Shown: piece by piece, positions 45,380 to 55,112 of the stretch
Position numbering within the stretch: position 1 is the stretch's first letter
Layout: every line of letters begins with the position of its first letter
NCBI GenBank assembly: GCA_029267335.1
Contig: JAJUJC010000002.1
Location: 1-64,000, forward strand
Source: Intestinibacillus massiliensis
GTDB taxonomy: Bacteria > Bacillota > Clostridia > Oscillospirales > Butyricicoccaceae
Direction of reading: 5' to 3'
Length of the DNA stretch: 64,000 bases
The notes under the pieces: model-generated
Database searches by the model: none
Seen by the model: the letters and a program-made list of their open reading frames with translations, nothing else
What the model was told of the DNA's origin: nothing
Position numbers and translations under genes: made by a program

Positions 45380-45433
45380 AAAAGGGATTGAAAATACGGC
45401 GCGCAGTGCGCCTTTTCCGGAGGAAATACTTTC

Positions 45434-46306
45434 ATGTGGATCGCAGATCAATGGAAAGACTACGCCGTGCTCGACTGTGGCGGCGGCGAGAAGGTCGAGC
45501 GCTGGGGCACTCAGGTGCTGGTGCGCCCCGACCCGCAGGCGATTTGGCCGCGCGACGCGGGTTGTCGTGCATGGGCGCAGGCGCACGCGACCTATCACCG
45601 CTCGAGCGCGGGCGGCGGCAGTTGGGACATCAAAAAGCTGCCCGCACAGTGGCAGATTCACTACCGCGAGCTCACCTTTAACCTCAAGCCCATGTCCTTT
45701 AAGCACACGGGTCTATTCCCCGAGCAGGCGGCGAACTGGGATTTTATCGACCGCACGATCCGCGCGGCGAAGCGTCCCGTTTCCGTGCTCAATCTCTTTG
45801 CTTACACGGGCGGCGCAACCCTTGCGGCGGCGGCGGCGGGCGCTTCGGTGTGCCATGTCGACGCGTCGAAGGGCATGACCCAGTGGGCGCGTGAGAACGC
45901 GGCATCCTCCGCGCTTGCGGACAAGCCCATCCGCTGGATCGTGGACGACTGCAAGAAATTCATCGAGCGTGAAATTCGCCGCGGCAGACGCTACGATGCG
46001 ATCATCATGGACCCGCCCTCCTACGGCCGCGGACCCTCGGGCGAAACGTGGAAGATCGAGGAGGATGTTGCGGATTTTGTGGCTCTTGCCGCAGGTGTCC
46101 TGTCCGACGATCCGCTTTTCGTGCTCATTTCAAGCTATTCGACCGGGCTTGCCCCGTCCGTCATGCGCTATTTGCTGGGCATCACGGTCGCTAAGAAATA
46201 CGGCGGCACCATCGACGCGCAGGAGCTTGGTCTCCCCGTCGAATCCACCGGTCTCGTCCTCCCCTGCGGCTCCTCCGCCCGCTGGGCCGCTCACAGCGGC
46301 AGGTAG
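45434..46306 (+). CDS. SAM-dependent methyltransferase, RlmI/rRNA-type
   Basis: 290 residues. An N-terminal part of about 100 residues precedes a Rossmann methyltransferase domain: VLNLFAYTGGATLAAAAAGA is the SAM-binding loop, VDASKGMTQWAREN follows, and YDAIIMDPPSYGRG carries the DPPSY catalytic motif of 23S rRNA-like methyltransferases. Target not known. The last eight codons (RWAAHSGR and stop) lie in a dispersed repeat that also occurs at 54168 and 60306. Own promoter at 45351-45379. Confidence 0.9.
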   Translation: MWIADQWKDYAVLDCGGGEKVERWGTQVLVRPDPQAIWPRDAGCRAWAQAHATYHRSSAGGGSWDIKKLPAQWQIHYRELTFNLKPMSFKHTGLFPEQAANWDFIDRTIRAAKRPVSVLNLFAYTGGATLAAAAAGASVCHVDASKGMTQWARENAASSALADKPIRWIVDDCKKFIEREIRRGRRYDAIIMDPPSYGRGPSGETWKIEEDVADFVALAAGVLSDDPLFVLISSYSTGLAPSVMRYLLGITVAKKYGGTIDAQELGLPVESTGLVLPCGSSARWAAHSGR

Positions 46307-46400
46307 TGTCAACGGCGGGCGAGCCCCTCGCAGGGGCAGGCAAATGTCGATTTCGGGCGGCTGAGCGCCGCTATTCCCGGAATCGGGACGAAGGACGCGT
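46285..46400. repeat. Dispersed GC-rich repeat, copy A
   Basis: GGCCGCTCACAGCGGCAGGT at the left end and GGGCGGCTGAGCGCCGCT near 46355-46372, then GGGACG. About 38 extra bases (from about 46320) separate the two halves compared with copy B. It overlaps the 3' end of the methyltransferase gene and supplies its stop. Confidence 0.75.
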
Positions 46401-46448
46401 CTGCATTCTTCCTCGACATAGGACAATAAACACAAAGGATGGAATCCG

Positions 46449-47297
46449 ATGTCTGAAATCATTAAAACCGAACAACTGACCTATGCCTACCACGACGAAG
46501 ACGGTGCGCATTTCGCGCTAAACGGCGTCGATCTGTCGATCGAGCGCGGACAGTTCGTCGCGGTGCTCGGGCACAATGGCTCGGGCAAATCGACCCTTGC
46601 GGGTCATTTCAACGCCATTCGGCTGCCCACGGGCGGCAAATGCTACGTCGACATGATGGACACCGCCGACCCGCAGACCACCTACGAGGTGCGCAAGACC
46701 GTGTCCATGGTGTTCCAGAACCCCGATAACCAGCTTGTCGCGACGGTCGTCGAGGAGGACGTTGCCTTTGCCCTCGAAAATCTGGGCGTGCCGCCGGAGG
46801 AAATCCGCACGCGTGTCGAGGATGCGCTGCGCGCGGTCGGTATGTACGAATTTCGCCGCCACGCGCCGCACATGCTGTCGGGCGGCCAGAAGCAGCGCAT
46901 CGCGATTGCGGGCGTGATCGCGGTCATGCCGCGCTGCGTCGTGCTCGACGAGCCGACCGCCATGCTCGACCCGCAGGGCCGGCGCGAGGTCATGCAGGTC
47001 GTGCGCACGCTCAATACGCGCTTTGGCATCACGGTCGTGCTCATCACGCACCACATGGACGAAGCCGTACAGGCGGATCGTGTCGTCGTCATGCACGCGG
47101 GTCGTGTGCTCATGGACGGCGCACCGCGCGAGATCTTCACGCAGGTGGACGCGCTGCGTCAGGCACGCTTGACCGTACCGCAGACCGTGGAGGTGCTCTA
47201 CGACTTAAACCGCGCCGCCGGCACTTCTCTGCCGATCGATGCACTGAGCGTATCCGAGTGCGCGGACACACTCGAACGCTACCTGAAAGCGAACTAA
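46449..47297 (+). CDS. ecfA1: Energy-coupling factor ATPase 1
   Basis: 282 residues. ABC ATPase: Walker A GHNGSGKST near residue 40, Q-loop FQNPDNQLVA, signature LSGGQKQRIAIAG, Walker B CVVLDEPTAMLDP, and H-loop ITHHMDE. With EcfA2 and EcfT it powers uptake by vitamin-binding S components; no S component is in the window, so this is a group II module shared by several. ATG 46449 follows AAAGGATGG. Confidence 0.95.
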   Translation: MSEIIKTEQLTYAYHDEDGAHFALNGVDLSIERGQFVAVLGHNGSGKSTLAGHFNAIRLPTGGKCYVDMMDTADPQTTYEVRKTVSMVFQNPDNQLVATVVEEDVAFALENLGVPPEEIRTRVEDALRAVGMYEFRRHAPHMLSGGQKQRIAIAGVIAVMPRCVVLDEPTAMLDPQGRREVMQVVRTLNTRFGITVVLITHHMDEAVQADRVVVMHAGRVLMDGAPREIFTQVDALRQARLTVPQTVEVLYDLNRAAGTSLPIDALSVSECADTLERYLKAN

Positions 47298-47316
47298 TTC
47301 ATTGGAGGGCTGTACC

Positions 47317-48183
47317 TTGTCCTACATTTTGCAAACCCGGGGCCTGACTTACGTTTACGGAGCGGGCACCCCTTTTGAGCGCACCGCGCTCGACCATGTG
47401 GACATCGACATCGCGCAGGGCGAGATCGTCGGCGTCATCGGTCATACCGGATCGGGCAAATCCACGCTCATCCAGCATTTTAACGGCCTGTTAAAGCCGA
47501 CCTCGGGTGAGGTTCTGCTCGGCGGCAGCAGCATTTGGAACGCCAAGGGCAAATGCGCGCGCGACGTGCGTTTTCGCGTCGGTCTGGTGTTCCAGTATCC
47601 GGAATATCAGCTTTTTGAGGAGACCATCGCGCGCGACATCGCGTTCGGGCCGACCAATATGGGTCTGCCCGTCAGCGAGGTCGACGAGCGCGTCGCGGAC
47701 GCGATGACCGTGGTCGGGCTCGACCCGACGCTTGCGGAAAAGTCGCCGTTTGCGCTGTCCGGCGGACAGAAACGCCGCGTTGCGATCGCAGGCGTGCTTG
47801 CGATGCGCCCCGAGGTGCTCATTCTCGACGAGCCGACGGCGGGTCTGGATCCGTGCGGACGCGACGAAATCCTGGGCTATATCCAGGACTATCACAAGCA
47901 CACGGGCGCGACCGTGCTCATCGTCACCCATTCGATGGAGGACATCGCGCGCGTTGCGGATCGCATGCTCGTCATGAGCCATGCGCGCGTGCTTATGACC
48001 GGCACCCCGCGCGAGGTCTTTTCGCGGACGGACGAGCTGGTCGCGGCGGGACTTGCCGTCCCCGAGATCACGCAGGTCTTTGGCGAGCTGCATCGCCGCG
48101 GCGTGCCGGTCGACCCGTCGGTTTTCACGATCGAGCAGGCGCTTGATGCGCTGCGCCGCGCAAAGGAGGCGGGCACATGCTGA
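47317..48183 (+). CDS. ecfA2: Energy-coupling factor ATPase 2
   Basis: 288 residues. Walker A GHTGSGKST, Q-loop FQYPEYQLFEE (the EcfA2 hallmark), signature LSGGQKRRVAIAG, Walker B LILDEPTAGLDP. The start is TTG 47317 after GGAGGGCTG; TTG 47302 lies before the ribosome site. It overlaps ecfT by 7 bases. Confidence 0.95.
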   Translation: MSYILQTRGLTYVYGAGTPFERTALDHVDIDIAQGEIVGVIGHTGSGKSTLIQHFNGLLKPTSGEVLLGGSSIWNAKGKCARDVRFRVGLVFQYPEYQLFEETIARDIAFGPTNMGLPVSEVDERVADAMTVVGLDPTLAEKSPFALSGGQKRRVAIAGVLAMRPEVLILDEPTAGLDPCGRDEILGYIQDYHKHTGATVLIVTHSMEDIARVADRMLVMSHARVLMTGTPREVFSRTDELVAAGLAVPEITQVFGELHRRGVPVDPSVFTIEQALDALRRAKEAGTC

Positions 48184-48980
48184 AGGACATCACCCTCGGG
48201 CAGTATTTCCCGGGCGATACCGCCATCCACCGCATCGACCCGCGCGTTAAAATCGTGCTCGTCATGGCGTTCATCGTCACGATCTTCCTCGGCGCGGGGC
48301 CCATCAGCTACGCGCTTGTGCTCGCGTTTCTCGGCTTCGTCATCGGCGTGTCGCGCATTCCGCCCAAAATGGTCGTGCGCGGGCTAAAACCCATCCTGTT
48401 CATCATGATTTTCACGGGCGTGCTCAATATTTTCTACACGCCGGGACGCGAGCTGTGGTCGTGGGGCTTCCTGCACATCACGCTCGAGGGCATTCAGGTC
48501 GCGGTGCTCATGGTTATCCGCATCATGCTGCTCATCATCGGCACCTCCATGCTGACCTATACGACCTCGCCCATCCAGCTCACGGACGGTCTGGAAAGCC
48601 TGCTTTCCCCGCTCAAAAAGCTGCACGCCCCCGTGCACGAGCTGTCCATGATGATGTCGATCGCGCTGCGCTTCATTCCGACGCTCATCGAGGAGACCGA
48701 CAAGATCATGTCCGCGCAAAAGGCGCGCGGCGCGGATTTTGAGACCGGCAGCATCGTCAAACGCGCCAAGGCGCTCATTCCCATCCTCGTGCCGCTCTTC
48801 ATCTCTGCGTTTCGCCGCGCGGACGAGCTTGCCACCGCAATGGAATGCCGCCTGTACCGCGGCGATGTCGGCCGCACCCGCATGCGTCAGCTTCGTGTGA
48901 GCGGCGTGGATTACGGCGCGATCGCGGTGTGCGTGGTCGTGTTCGGCGCGGTCATCGTGCTCGGACGCTTTGGACTGTGA
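48177..48980 (+). CDS. ecfT: Energy-coupling factor transmembrane protein EcfT
   Basis: 267 residues, five to six membrane segments. The cytoplasmic coupling helices carry AQKARGADFE (SAQKARG-type motif) and ATAMECRLYRG, the conserved ATPase contacts. It joins EcfA1/A2 to S components. It overlaps ecfA2 by 7 bases, and truA follows 10 bases later in the same operon. Confidence 0.95.
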   Translation: MLKDITLGQYFPGDTAIHRIDPRVKIVLVMAFIVTIFLGAGPISYALVLAFLGFVIGVSRIPPKMVVRGLKPILFIMIFTGVLNIFYTPGRELWSWGFLHITLEGIQVAVLMVIRIMLLIIGTSMLTYTTSPIQLTDGLESLLSPLKKLHAPVHELSMMMSIALRFIPTLIEETDKIMSAQKARGADFETGSIVKRAKALIPILVPLFISAFRRADELATAMECRLYRGDVGRTRMRQLRVSGVDYGAIAVCVVVFGAVIVLGRFGL

Positions 48981-48990
48981 GGGCGCGCGC

Positions 48991-49767
48991 ATGAACATCG
49001 CCCTGCGCCTCTCCTATGACGGCACCGCCTATCACGGTTGGCAAGTGCAGAAAAACGGCGCGTCTATTCAGGAAACGCTGACCAAAGCCGTCAATAAATT
49101 ACTCGGCTGCGACGCCTATGTTTCCGGCGTAGGCCGCACCGATGCCGGCGTGCACGCGCGCCGCTATGTTGCAAACTGCAAGGCGGACTGCACGATCCCG
49201 CTCGACCGCCTGCCGCTTGCGCTCAATTCCCTGCTGCCCGAGGACATCGCAGTGTCGGGCGCTTTGTGCGTCCCCGACGACTTCGACGCGCGCTTTGACT
49301 GCACCAAGAAGGAATACGCCTATTACCTCTATCCCTCGCGCCTGCGCGATCCGTTTTTGTCGCATCGCGCCTACCGGTTTCCCTACGCGCTCGACGCGGA
49401 ACGCATGCGGCGCGGCGCGCAGCACTTTGTCGGCAGGCAGGACTTTGCGGCGGTGCGCGCAATGGGTACGCCGGTCAAATCGACCGTGCGCACGGTGTTC
49501 TGGTGCGAGGTCGACGAACTGCCCGACGGGCTGCTGCGCATCCGCGTGTGCGGCGACGGCTTTCTTTATAACATGGTACGCGCGATCGCGGGCACACTGG
49601 TCTATGTGGGCAGCGGCAAGCTTGCCCCCGACGAGGTGCGCACCGTGCTCGACTCGCTCGAGCGCGCCGCCGCCGGACCGACCCTGCCCGCGCACGGGCT
49701 GTTCATGAACCGCCTGTGGTACGAGCACACCCCCGCGCTCGACGCTTTCGCGCTCGACGCACCCTGA
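48991..49767 (+). CDS. truA: tRNA pseudouridine(38-40) synthase TruA
   Basis: 258 residues. RLSYDGTAYHGWQVQ near the start and the catalytic Asp in VGRTDAGVHA near residue 51, with the later FLYNMVRAIAGTLVYVG pattern. It makes pseudouridine at positions 38-40 of tRNA anticodon arms. ATG 48991 lies after GTGAGGG. ECF-truA linkage is common in Bacillota, often near ribosomal protein genes. Confidence 0.96.
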   Translation: MNIALRLSYDGTAYHGWQVQKNGASIQETLTKAVNKLLGCDAYVSGVGRTDAGVHARRYVANCKADCTIPLDRLPLALNSLLPEDIAVSGALCVPDDFDARFDCTKKEYAYYLYPSRLRDPFLSHRAYRFPYALDAERMRRGAQHFVGRQDFAAVRAMGTPVKSTVRTVFWCEVDELPDGLLRIRVCGDGFLYNMVRAIAGTLVYVGSGKLAPDEVRTVLDSLERAAAGPTLPAHGLFMNRLWYEHTPALDAFALDAP

Positions 49768-49836
49768 AGATATTTACAAATGATTCACACCTGCGTGCGC
49801 CGCGCGCGGTACAATGGAAAGGAGACGGGACAAGCC

Positions 49837-51141
49837 ATGGCGAAACAACCGCAAAACGTGACCGCGTTCCCGACCTCCCGCAGGGAGCGCCGCCGTCTGC
49901 TGCGCCGCGCGGGCGATGTGCGTCTGCGCATCGTGTCCGTGCTGCGCGCGCTGACCGGTTGGCTGCTCGCGATTGCGGTGCTCGCCTTTCTCGCGGTCAA
50001 TTTTCGCCTGTTCACGCCCACGAGCATCCGCCGCGTGACGAGCTATGCACGCGCGGGCATGTCCGCGACGCAGGGCGACCTGCACGCCATCCCCTATGCC
50101 TCAGGGGGCGTGGCGGACGCCATCGTGTTCGACGGCGGACTGGTACTTGCGGACTCAGACACGATCTATGTTTCCAAGCCCGGCGGGTTAAATCAGCTCA
50201 CCCTGCAGCTTTCTTATGCGCATATCGCGCTGGACGCGTCGGAAAACTTCATTCTGGCATACGATCGCGGCGCGAAGGGGCTGACCGTCGCGAACGCGCT
50301 GACCACCCTCGTGCAGACCGAGCTGCCGAATGACATTCTGACCGCTTCGATCAGCAATCAGGGCGATTATGTCGTGGTTTCGGGCGAATCAGGCTACAAA
50401 TCCGCGGTCACGGTCTACTCGCCCGAGGGCAAGCAGACGTATAAATGGTCCTCCTCGGAATACTATGTACAGTCCGCCGCGCTCGCGCCCTCGGGCAAGC
50501 GCATGGCCGCACTGGGCTTTCACATGAACGGCGCAATGCTCGAAAGCAAGCTGCTGTTTTTTGATCTCGGCTCGGAAAAGATCGCGGGCGAGGTATCGCT
50601 CGGCACCGCGCTCGGTCTGGAAACGCGCTTCCTGTCGGACGGCACGGTCGGCGCGGTGTGCGACACCGGCGCGTTCGTCGTGTCGCGTTCGGGCAAGATC
50701 CTCGCGCAGCAGAACTACGCCGCGGACGATCTGCTCAGCTTCGCGTGGAGCGAAGAGCACCTCGCGCTTGCGACCCGCTCCTATGTGCGCTCGGCGCGCA
50801 GCGAGCTGCATGTGCTCGACGGCGACGGCCACGCGCCCACACCGCTCTATCTGTCGCAGGAACTGCAAAGCCTGTCCTGCGCAGCGGGTGATGTCGCAGT
50901 GCTCACCCCGACCGGTCTGCATCTGTATGACAACGCGCTGCGCCCGCTGTGGTCGGATACCGCGGCGGCGGGCGGACGGCGCGTGCTGCTCGGTGACGAC
51001 GGCACGGCATTCGTCCTCATGAGCAAGAACGCGCGTCTTTTCACCAAAAACACTGTAGAGGGGTCCGACAATGACATTTCTATCCCAGCTCAGCCCGCTG
51101 TTTCAGCCGGAAACGCTGCGGCGGCTGCTGACGCCAAGTGA
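49837..51141 (+). CDS. Membrane-anchored beta-propeller-like protein (DUF5711 type)
   Basis: 434 residues. A basic N-terminus and one membrane segment (about 35-55, GWLLAIAVLAFLAVNF) precede a long beta-rich region of blade-like repeats (e.g. VTVYSPEGKQTYKWSSSEYY), presumably outside the cell. From memory the pattern fits DUF5711. Function unknown. Start ATG 49837 follows AAAGGAGACGGG. Its end overlaps the CvpA-like gene by 71 bases. Confidence 0.75.
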   Translation: MAKQPQNVTAFPTSRRERRRLLRRAGDVRLRIVSVLRALTGWLLAIAVLAFLAVNFRLFTPTSIRRVTSYARAGMSATQGDLHAIPYASGGVADAIVFDGGLVLADSDTIYVSKPGGLNQLTLQLSYAHIALDASENFILAYDRGAKGLTVANALTTLVQTELPNDILTASISNQGDYVVVSGESGYKSAVTVYSPEGKQTYKWSSSEYYVQSAALAPSGKRMAALGFHMNGAMLESKLLFFDLGSEKIAGEVSLGTALGLETRFLSDGTVGAVCDTGAFVVSRSGKILAQQNYAADDLLSFAWSEEHLALATRSYVRSARSELHVLDGDGHAPTPLYLSQELQSLSCAAGDVAVLTPTGLHLYDNALRPLWSDTAAAGGRRVLLGDDGTAFVLMSKNARLFTKNTVEGSDNDISIPAQPAVSAGNAAAAADAK

Positions 51142-51790
51142 TCTTATCATCCTCGGTATCTGCATCCTGTGCTTTGCCTATGGCTGCCATCGCGGCTTGC
51201 TGCGCACGGTATTTGGCTTTGTGCAGGGCGTGGCGGCGTTCACCCTTGCGGGCTTCACGGCGCGCGTGTGCGCGCCCTACGTCGCGGAGTATCTCGTGAT
51301 GCCGATCGTCGGGGATGTGTTCCAGAAAAAAGCGCAGACCGCGCTGTCGGGCGCACTCGGCGCGCAGGGCGCGGGGACAAACGCGCTGGGCGGACTGAGC
51401 GGGCTGCTCAATACCGACCTCGTGTCCGCAGCAGCACATCCGCTGCAAACCGCGGCGGGGCAGGCGGCGCGCAGCATGGCGCAGAGCGTGTCCTATACGC
51501 TGCTGTTTTTCATCCTCATGACCGTATTCGGCACACTGCTGCACACGCTGTTCCGCACGCTCAAGCTGCTGACCAAGATCGGACCGCTTGGCGCGCTCAA
51601 TCGCTTGGGCGGCGGCCTGCTTGGTCTTGCGGGCGCGCTGCTGCTCATCTTATTGATTTTCGCGGTGCTTTCCGCGTTTTCCCCCGCGACCTTTTCGGAT
51701 CTGGGCACGCTGTCCCCCGCCGCGCGCGAAAAGACACTGCTCACCCGTTCCCTCTATGACGTGATCGTCCCCTACCTGCCGACCGCGTGA
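51071..51790 (+). CDS. CvpA-like membrane protein
   Basis: 239 residues, four membrane segments: LGICILCFAYGCHRGLLRTVFGF at the start is the CvpA pattern. CvpA proteins affect envelope and secretion, with no agreed mechanism. ATG 51071 follows TAGAGGGGTCC and lies inside the end of the preceding gene. Just downstream lies the zinc-finger Clp ATPase. Confidence 0.8.
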   Translation: MTFLSQLSPLFQPETLRRLLTPSDLIILGICILCFAYGCHRGLLRTVFGFVQGVAAFTLAGFTARVCAPYVAEYLVMPIVGDVFQKKAQTALSGALGAQGAGTNALGGLSGLLNTDLVSAAAHPLQTAAGQAARSMAQSVSYTLLFFILMTVFGTLLHTLFRTLKLLTKIGPLGALNRLGGGLLGLAGALLLILLIFAVLSAFSPATFSDLGTLSPAAREKTLLTRSLYDVIVPYLPTA

Positions 51791-51828
51791 CGGTCGGACC
51801 CATATCCCCCCCAGTAAAGGAGAACAAC

Positions 51829-54168
51829 ATGCAAATGCCTATGTGTTCGCGCTGCGGCAAAAATATTGCCGTGGTTTTTATCACCAAAATGGATCAGTCC
51901 GGCAAGACCTCTCATGAGGGCGTGTGCCTCAAGTGCGCGCGTGAGCTGGGCATCAAACCCGTCGACAGTCTGATGGAGCAGATGGGCATTTCCGAGGACG
52001 ATCTCGAAGCGCTTTCCGGGGAAATGAGTCAGCTCGTCGATCTGTCTCCCGCGTCGCGGGACGACAACGCCCCCGAGGACGACGAGCCGGAGAACGTCGA
52101 AGATCTGCCCGCGGGCGATGAGGACGAGAGCGAGCTTTCTACGACGCGCTCCTTCCCCTTCCTCGAGAGCCTGTTCCAAAGCGGCCACGGCGACAAGCCC
52201 GAAGGGCGTCCCTCCACCGCACAGACCGAGAAAAAAGACCCCAAAAAGGACAAAAAGCGCAAATTCCTGACGAATTACTGCGAAGACCTGACCGCTAAGG
52301 CGCGGGACGGACGGCTCGACCGCATCATCGGCCGCGAAAAAGAGACCGAGCGCGTCATCCAGATTCTCAACCGCCGTCAGAAAAACAACCCCTGCCTGAT
52401 CGGCGAGCCCGGCGTGGGCAAGACCGCGGTTGCGGAGGGGCTTGCGCTGCGCATCACCAAGGGCGAAGTGCCCTACAAGCTGCAAAACAAGGAAGTCCAC
52501 CTGCTCGACCTGACCGCGCTCGTTGCGGGCACGCAGTTCCGCGGCCAGTTTGAAAGCCGCATGAAGGGACTCATTGACGAGGTCAAGCGTCTCGGCAACA
52601 TCATTCTCGTCATCGACGAGGTCCACAATATCGTCGGCGCGGGCGATTCCGAGGGCTCGATGAACGCTGCGAACATCCTCAAGCCCGCCCTGTCGCGCGG
52701 TGAAATTCAGGTCATCGGCGCGACGACCTTTGCGGAATACCGCAAGTATATCGAAAAGGATGCCGCCCTCGAGCGCCGTTTCCAGCCCGTCACGGTCGCG
52801 GAGCCGTCCATTGCGGACACAACCGAGATTCTGCGCGGTGTGCGCTCCTACTATGAAATGTTCCACGGCGTGCAGATTTCCGATGAGATCTGCCGCCAGG
52901 CAGCGACACTGTCCGAGCGTTATATCACCGATCGTTTCCTGCCCGACAAGGCGATCGACCTCATCGACGAGGCGTGCTCGCGACTCAACCTCAAAAGCAC
53001 GTTTATCAGCGACATTCCCCGCCTGCAAACCGAGCTGGACACCATCCAGAGCGAACGCGACGGGCTGCTGCAGAGCGAGCAGAACGAGCACACCTATGAG
53101 CGGCTTGCGCTGCTGCAAAGCCAGTCGCTGCAGCTGCAAGAGCAGCTCGACACGTTACGCCGGCAGCCCGCACCCGCGCTGACAGGCGAGGATCTTGCGT
53201 CGGTCATCGAGCTGTGGACGGGCATCCCCGCATCCAAGGTGCAGGAAATGGAATTCTCCCGCCTGACAACGCTCGAAGAGCGCCTGCGCGCGCATGTCGT
53301 CGGGCAGGAGGACGCGATCCATGCGATTGGCGACGCAATCCGCCGCTCGCGCGCGGGCATTTCCCCCAAAAAGAAGCCGGTGTCCTTCCTGTTTGTGGGG
53401 CCGACCGGTGTGGGCAAGACCGAGCTCGTCAAGACGCTTGCCGCCGATCTGTTCGACGCGCCCGAGTCGCTCATTCGCTTCGATATGTCGGAGTTCATGG
53501 AAAAGCACACGGTCTCGCGTCTGGTCGGCTCGCCTCCGGGCTATGTCGGCTATGACGAGGCGGGACAGCTCACCGAGAAGATTCGCCGCCGCCCGTATTC
53601 TGTCATTCTCTTTGATGAAATTGAAAAGGCGCACCCTGATGTGCTCAACATTCTGCTGCAAATTCTCGACGACGGGCGTGTCACCGACGCACACGGCCGC
53701 GTAGTCAACTTTGAAAACACGGTTGTTGTCATGACCTCAAACGCAGGCTCGGAGAGCAAGACGGTGTCCCTCGGCTTTGGCAAGACCACGACCGAGCAGG
53801 GCAAGGAACGCGCGCTCAAGGCGCTGGAGGGCATGATGCGCCCCGAGTTCCTCAACCGCATCGACGAAATCGTCGCGTTCAATCAGCTCACGGAGGACGA
53901 TTTCACGCGTATTGCGGGGATTTTGCTGGGCGAGCTGCGCGATTCGCTTGCGGAGCGTGCGATCCGCCTGACGTGGGATGATTCTCTCGTACAGTATCTG
54001 GTCAAGAAGTCGTTTTCGACCAAGTACGGCGCGCGCAATCTGCGCCGTCTGATCGAAAAAGAGGTGGAGAACGCGCTTGCGTCCGAGATCGTCGCTTCTT
54101 ACGACCATCCCCTGTCCGGTGCGCACGTCACCGTACAGGACGACAAACTCCGCGTCGAAACCATCTAG
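51829..54168 (+). CDS. clpE: Clp ATPase with N-terminal zinc finger (ClpE-like)
   Basis: 779 residues. The N-terminus is a C4 zinc finger (CSRCGKNIA ... CLKCARELG, residues 6-43) as in ClpE, with no Clp_N repeats. An acidic linker (about 80-140) precedes AAA+ domain 1 (Walker A GEPGVGKT near 191), a coiled UVR-like middle region, and AAA+ domain 2 (GPTGVGKT near 523). It unfolds proteins for ClpP or acts as a disaggregase. No CtsR operator is seen upstream, unlike B. subtilis clpE; it closes the ecf-truA operon. ATG 51829 follows AAAGGAG. Confidence 0.88.
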   Translation: MQMPMCSRCGKNIAVVFITKMDQSGKTSHEGVCLKCARELGIKPVDSLMEQMGISEDDLEALSGEMSQLVDLSPASRDDNAPEDDEPENVEDLPAGDEDESELSTTRSFPFLESLFQSGHGDKPEGRPSTAQTEKKDPKKDKKRKFLTNYCEDLTAKARDGRLDRIIGREKETERVIQILNRRQKNNPCLIGEPGVGKTAVAEGLALRITKGEVPYKLQNKEVHLLDLTALVAGTQFRGQFESRMKGLIDEVKRLGNIILVIDEVHNIVGAGDSEGSMNAANILKPALSRGEIQVIGATTFAEYRKYIEKDAALERRFQPVTVAEPSIADTTEILRGVRSYYEMFHGVQISDEICRQAATLSERYITDRFLPDKAIDLIDEACSRLNLKSTFISDIPRLQTELDTIQSERDGLLQSEQNEHTYERLALLQSQSLQLQEQLDTLRRQPAPALTGEDLASVIELWTGIPASKVQEMEFSRLTTLEERLRAHVVGQEDAIHAIGDAIRRSRAGISPKKKPVSFLFVGPTGVGKTELVKTLAADLFDAPESLIRFDMSEFMEKHTVSRLVGSPPGYVGYDEAGQLTEKIRRRPYSVILFDEIEKAHPDVLNILLQILDDGRVTDAHGRVVNFENTVVVMTSNAGSESKTVSLGFGKTTTEQGKERALKALEGMMRPEFLNRIDEIVAFNQLTEDDFTRIAGILLGELRDSLAERAIRLTWDDSLVQYLVKKSFSTKYGARNLRRLIEKEVENALASEIVASYDHPLSGAHVTVQDDKLRVETI

Positions 54169-54244
54169 GCCGCTCACAGCGTCAGGTAATGTCACCGGCG
54201 GGCGGCTGAGCGCCGCTTTTCCCGCCGGTGGGACGCAGGACGCG
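54168..54244. repeat. Dispersed GC-rich repeat, copy B
   Basis: GGCCGCTCACAGCGTCAGGT then GGCGGGCGGCTGAGCGCCGC and TTTTCCCGCCGGTGGGACG. It begins in the stop codon of the clpE-like gene. GGCGGG and CCCGCC can pair around an inner CGGC/GCCG hairpin. Confidence 0.85.
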
Positions 54245-54268
54245 AGGTGCTGACCGTGCAATCGCTAC

Positions 54269-54302
54269 AAAAAAGGGACGGATTTTCATCCGTCCCTTTT
54301 TC
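54269..54302 (+). terminator. Terminator after the clpE-like gene
   Basis: AAAAGGGACGGAT/ATCCGTCCCTTTTT stem. Confidence 0.94.
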
Positions 54303-54389
54303 ATGTTATGCAGCATCATTCGGTGCAGCACAAGGTGCAACATCCAACGTACCTACGCAAAAAGTCATGCAACCGTTATCGCATTTTAA

Positions 54390-54428
54390 ATGGAGAAAAG
54401 CCGGAATTCCGATGGAATTCCGGCTTTT
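54390..54428 (-). terminator. Terminator of the tRNA operon
   Basis: Perfect 15-bp stem AAAAGCCGGAATTCC/GGAATTCCGGCTTTT followed by a short T run then CTCC on the minus strand. Confidence 0.75.
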
Positions 54429-54429
54429 C

Positions 54430-54505
54430 TGGTGGCTCATCGGGGATTCGAACCCCGGACACCCTGCTTAAAAGGCAGGTGCTCTGCCGACTGAGCTAAT
54501 GAACC
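54430..54505 (-). tRNA. tRNA-Lys (TTT)
   Basis: Cloverleaf of 76 bases including encoded CCA (54430-54432): acceptor GGTTCAT/ATGAGCC, D-arm AGCTCAGT, anticodon TTT in CCTTTTAAG, T-loop GGTTCGAATCC. Last tRNA in the operon. Confidence 0.96.
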
Positions 54506-54510
54506 GTATT

Positions 54511-54585
54511 TGGCTGGGGCGACTGGAATCGAACCAGCGCATCGAGGAGTCAAAGTCCTCTGCCTTACCGCTTGGCTACGCCCCA
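54511..54585 (-). tRNA. tRNA-Gln (TTG)
   Basis: 75 bases with encoded CCA: acceptor TGGGGCG/CGCCCCA, anticodon TTG in ACTTTGACT, T-loop GGTTCGATTCC. Confidence 0.96.
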
Positions 54586-54664
54586 ATGTCGTGATACCAG
54601 CTATTTAGGGGAATCTAGACAGAACGCGCTGCGTTTTTTGCAGCGCGTTACGTCAAGAAAAAAA

Positions 54665-54742
54665 TGGGGTGGATAAAGGGACTCGAACCCTCGGCCCTCG
54701 GAACCACAATCCGATGCTCTAACCAACTGAGCTATATCCACC
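54665..54742 (-). tRNA. tRNA-His (GTG)
   Basis: 78 bases with encoded CCA and the extra 5' G (G-1) pairing with C73, typical of tRNA-His. Anticodon GTG in ATTGTGGTT. A perfect 10-bp hairpin (54623-54649) in the spacer to tRNA-Gln may aid processing. Confidence 0.96.
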
Positions 54743-54753
54743 ATATGAAAGAT

Positions 54754-54830
<77 letters not shown>

Positions 54831-54902
54831 ATAAGGCTGATCCCGTCGATGGGGAACCGGATCGAATGTCTCGCATCCCGCCTGCTGTGTGATGGGGTAG
54901 AA

Positions 54903-54976
54903 TGGAGCGGGTGATGGGAATCGAACCCACGTGTTCAGCTTGGAAGGCTGACATTCTACCATTGAACTACACCCGC
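54903..54976 (-). tRNA. tRNA-Gly (TCC)
   Basis: 74 bases with encoded CCA: acceptor GCGGGTG/CACCCGC, anticodon TCC in CCTTCCAAG, T-loop GGTTCGATTCC. First tRNA of the operon, 20 bases after the -10. Confidence 0.96.
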
Positions 54977-54996
54977 GGGTTACCTGAGACTTGAAT

Positions 54997-55025
54997 ATTA
55001 TAACAAGCAATCTCGTACTTGTCAA
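54997..55025 (-). promoter_or_regulatory. Perfect consensus promoter of the tRNA operon
   Basis: TTGACA (55020-55025), 17-base spacer, TATAAT (54997-55002) on the minus strand. Confidence 0.93.
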
Positions 55026-55112
55026 CACTTTTTGCGAATTTTTTTATGAGTCGTCTGTGCCCGGCTGAGCATGCTCACACGCGGCGGTGAGCATGCTCGT
55101 ACACGATACGCA

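Noticed and set aside
54586-54664. Hairpin in the tRNA-His/tRNA-Gln spacer as a terminator
   Set aside because: A 10-bp stem is present, but the T run lies in the loop and not after the stem, and two more tRNAs follow downstream.
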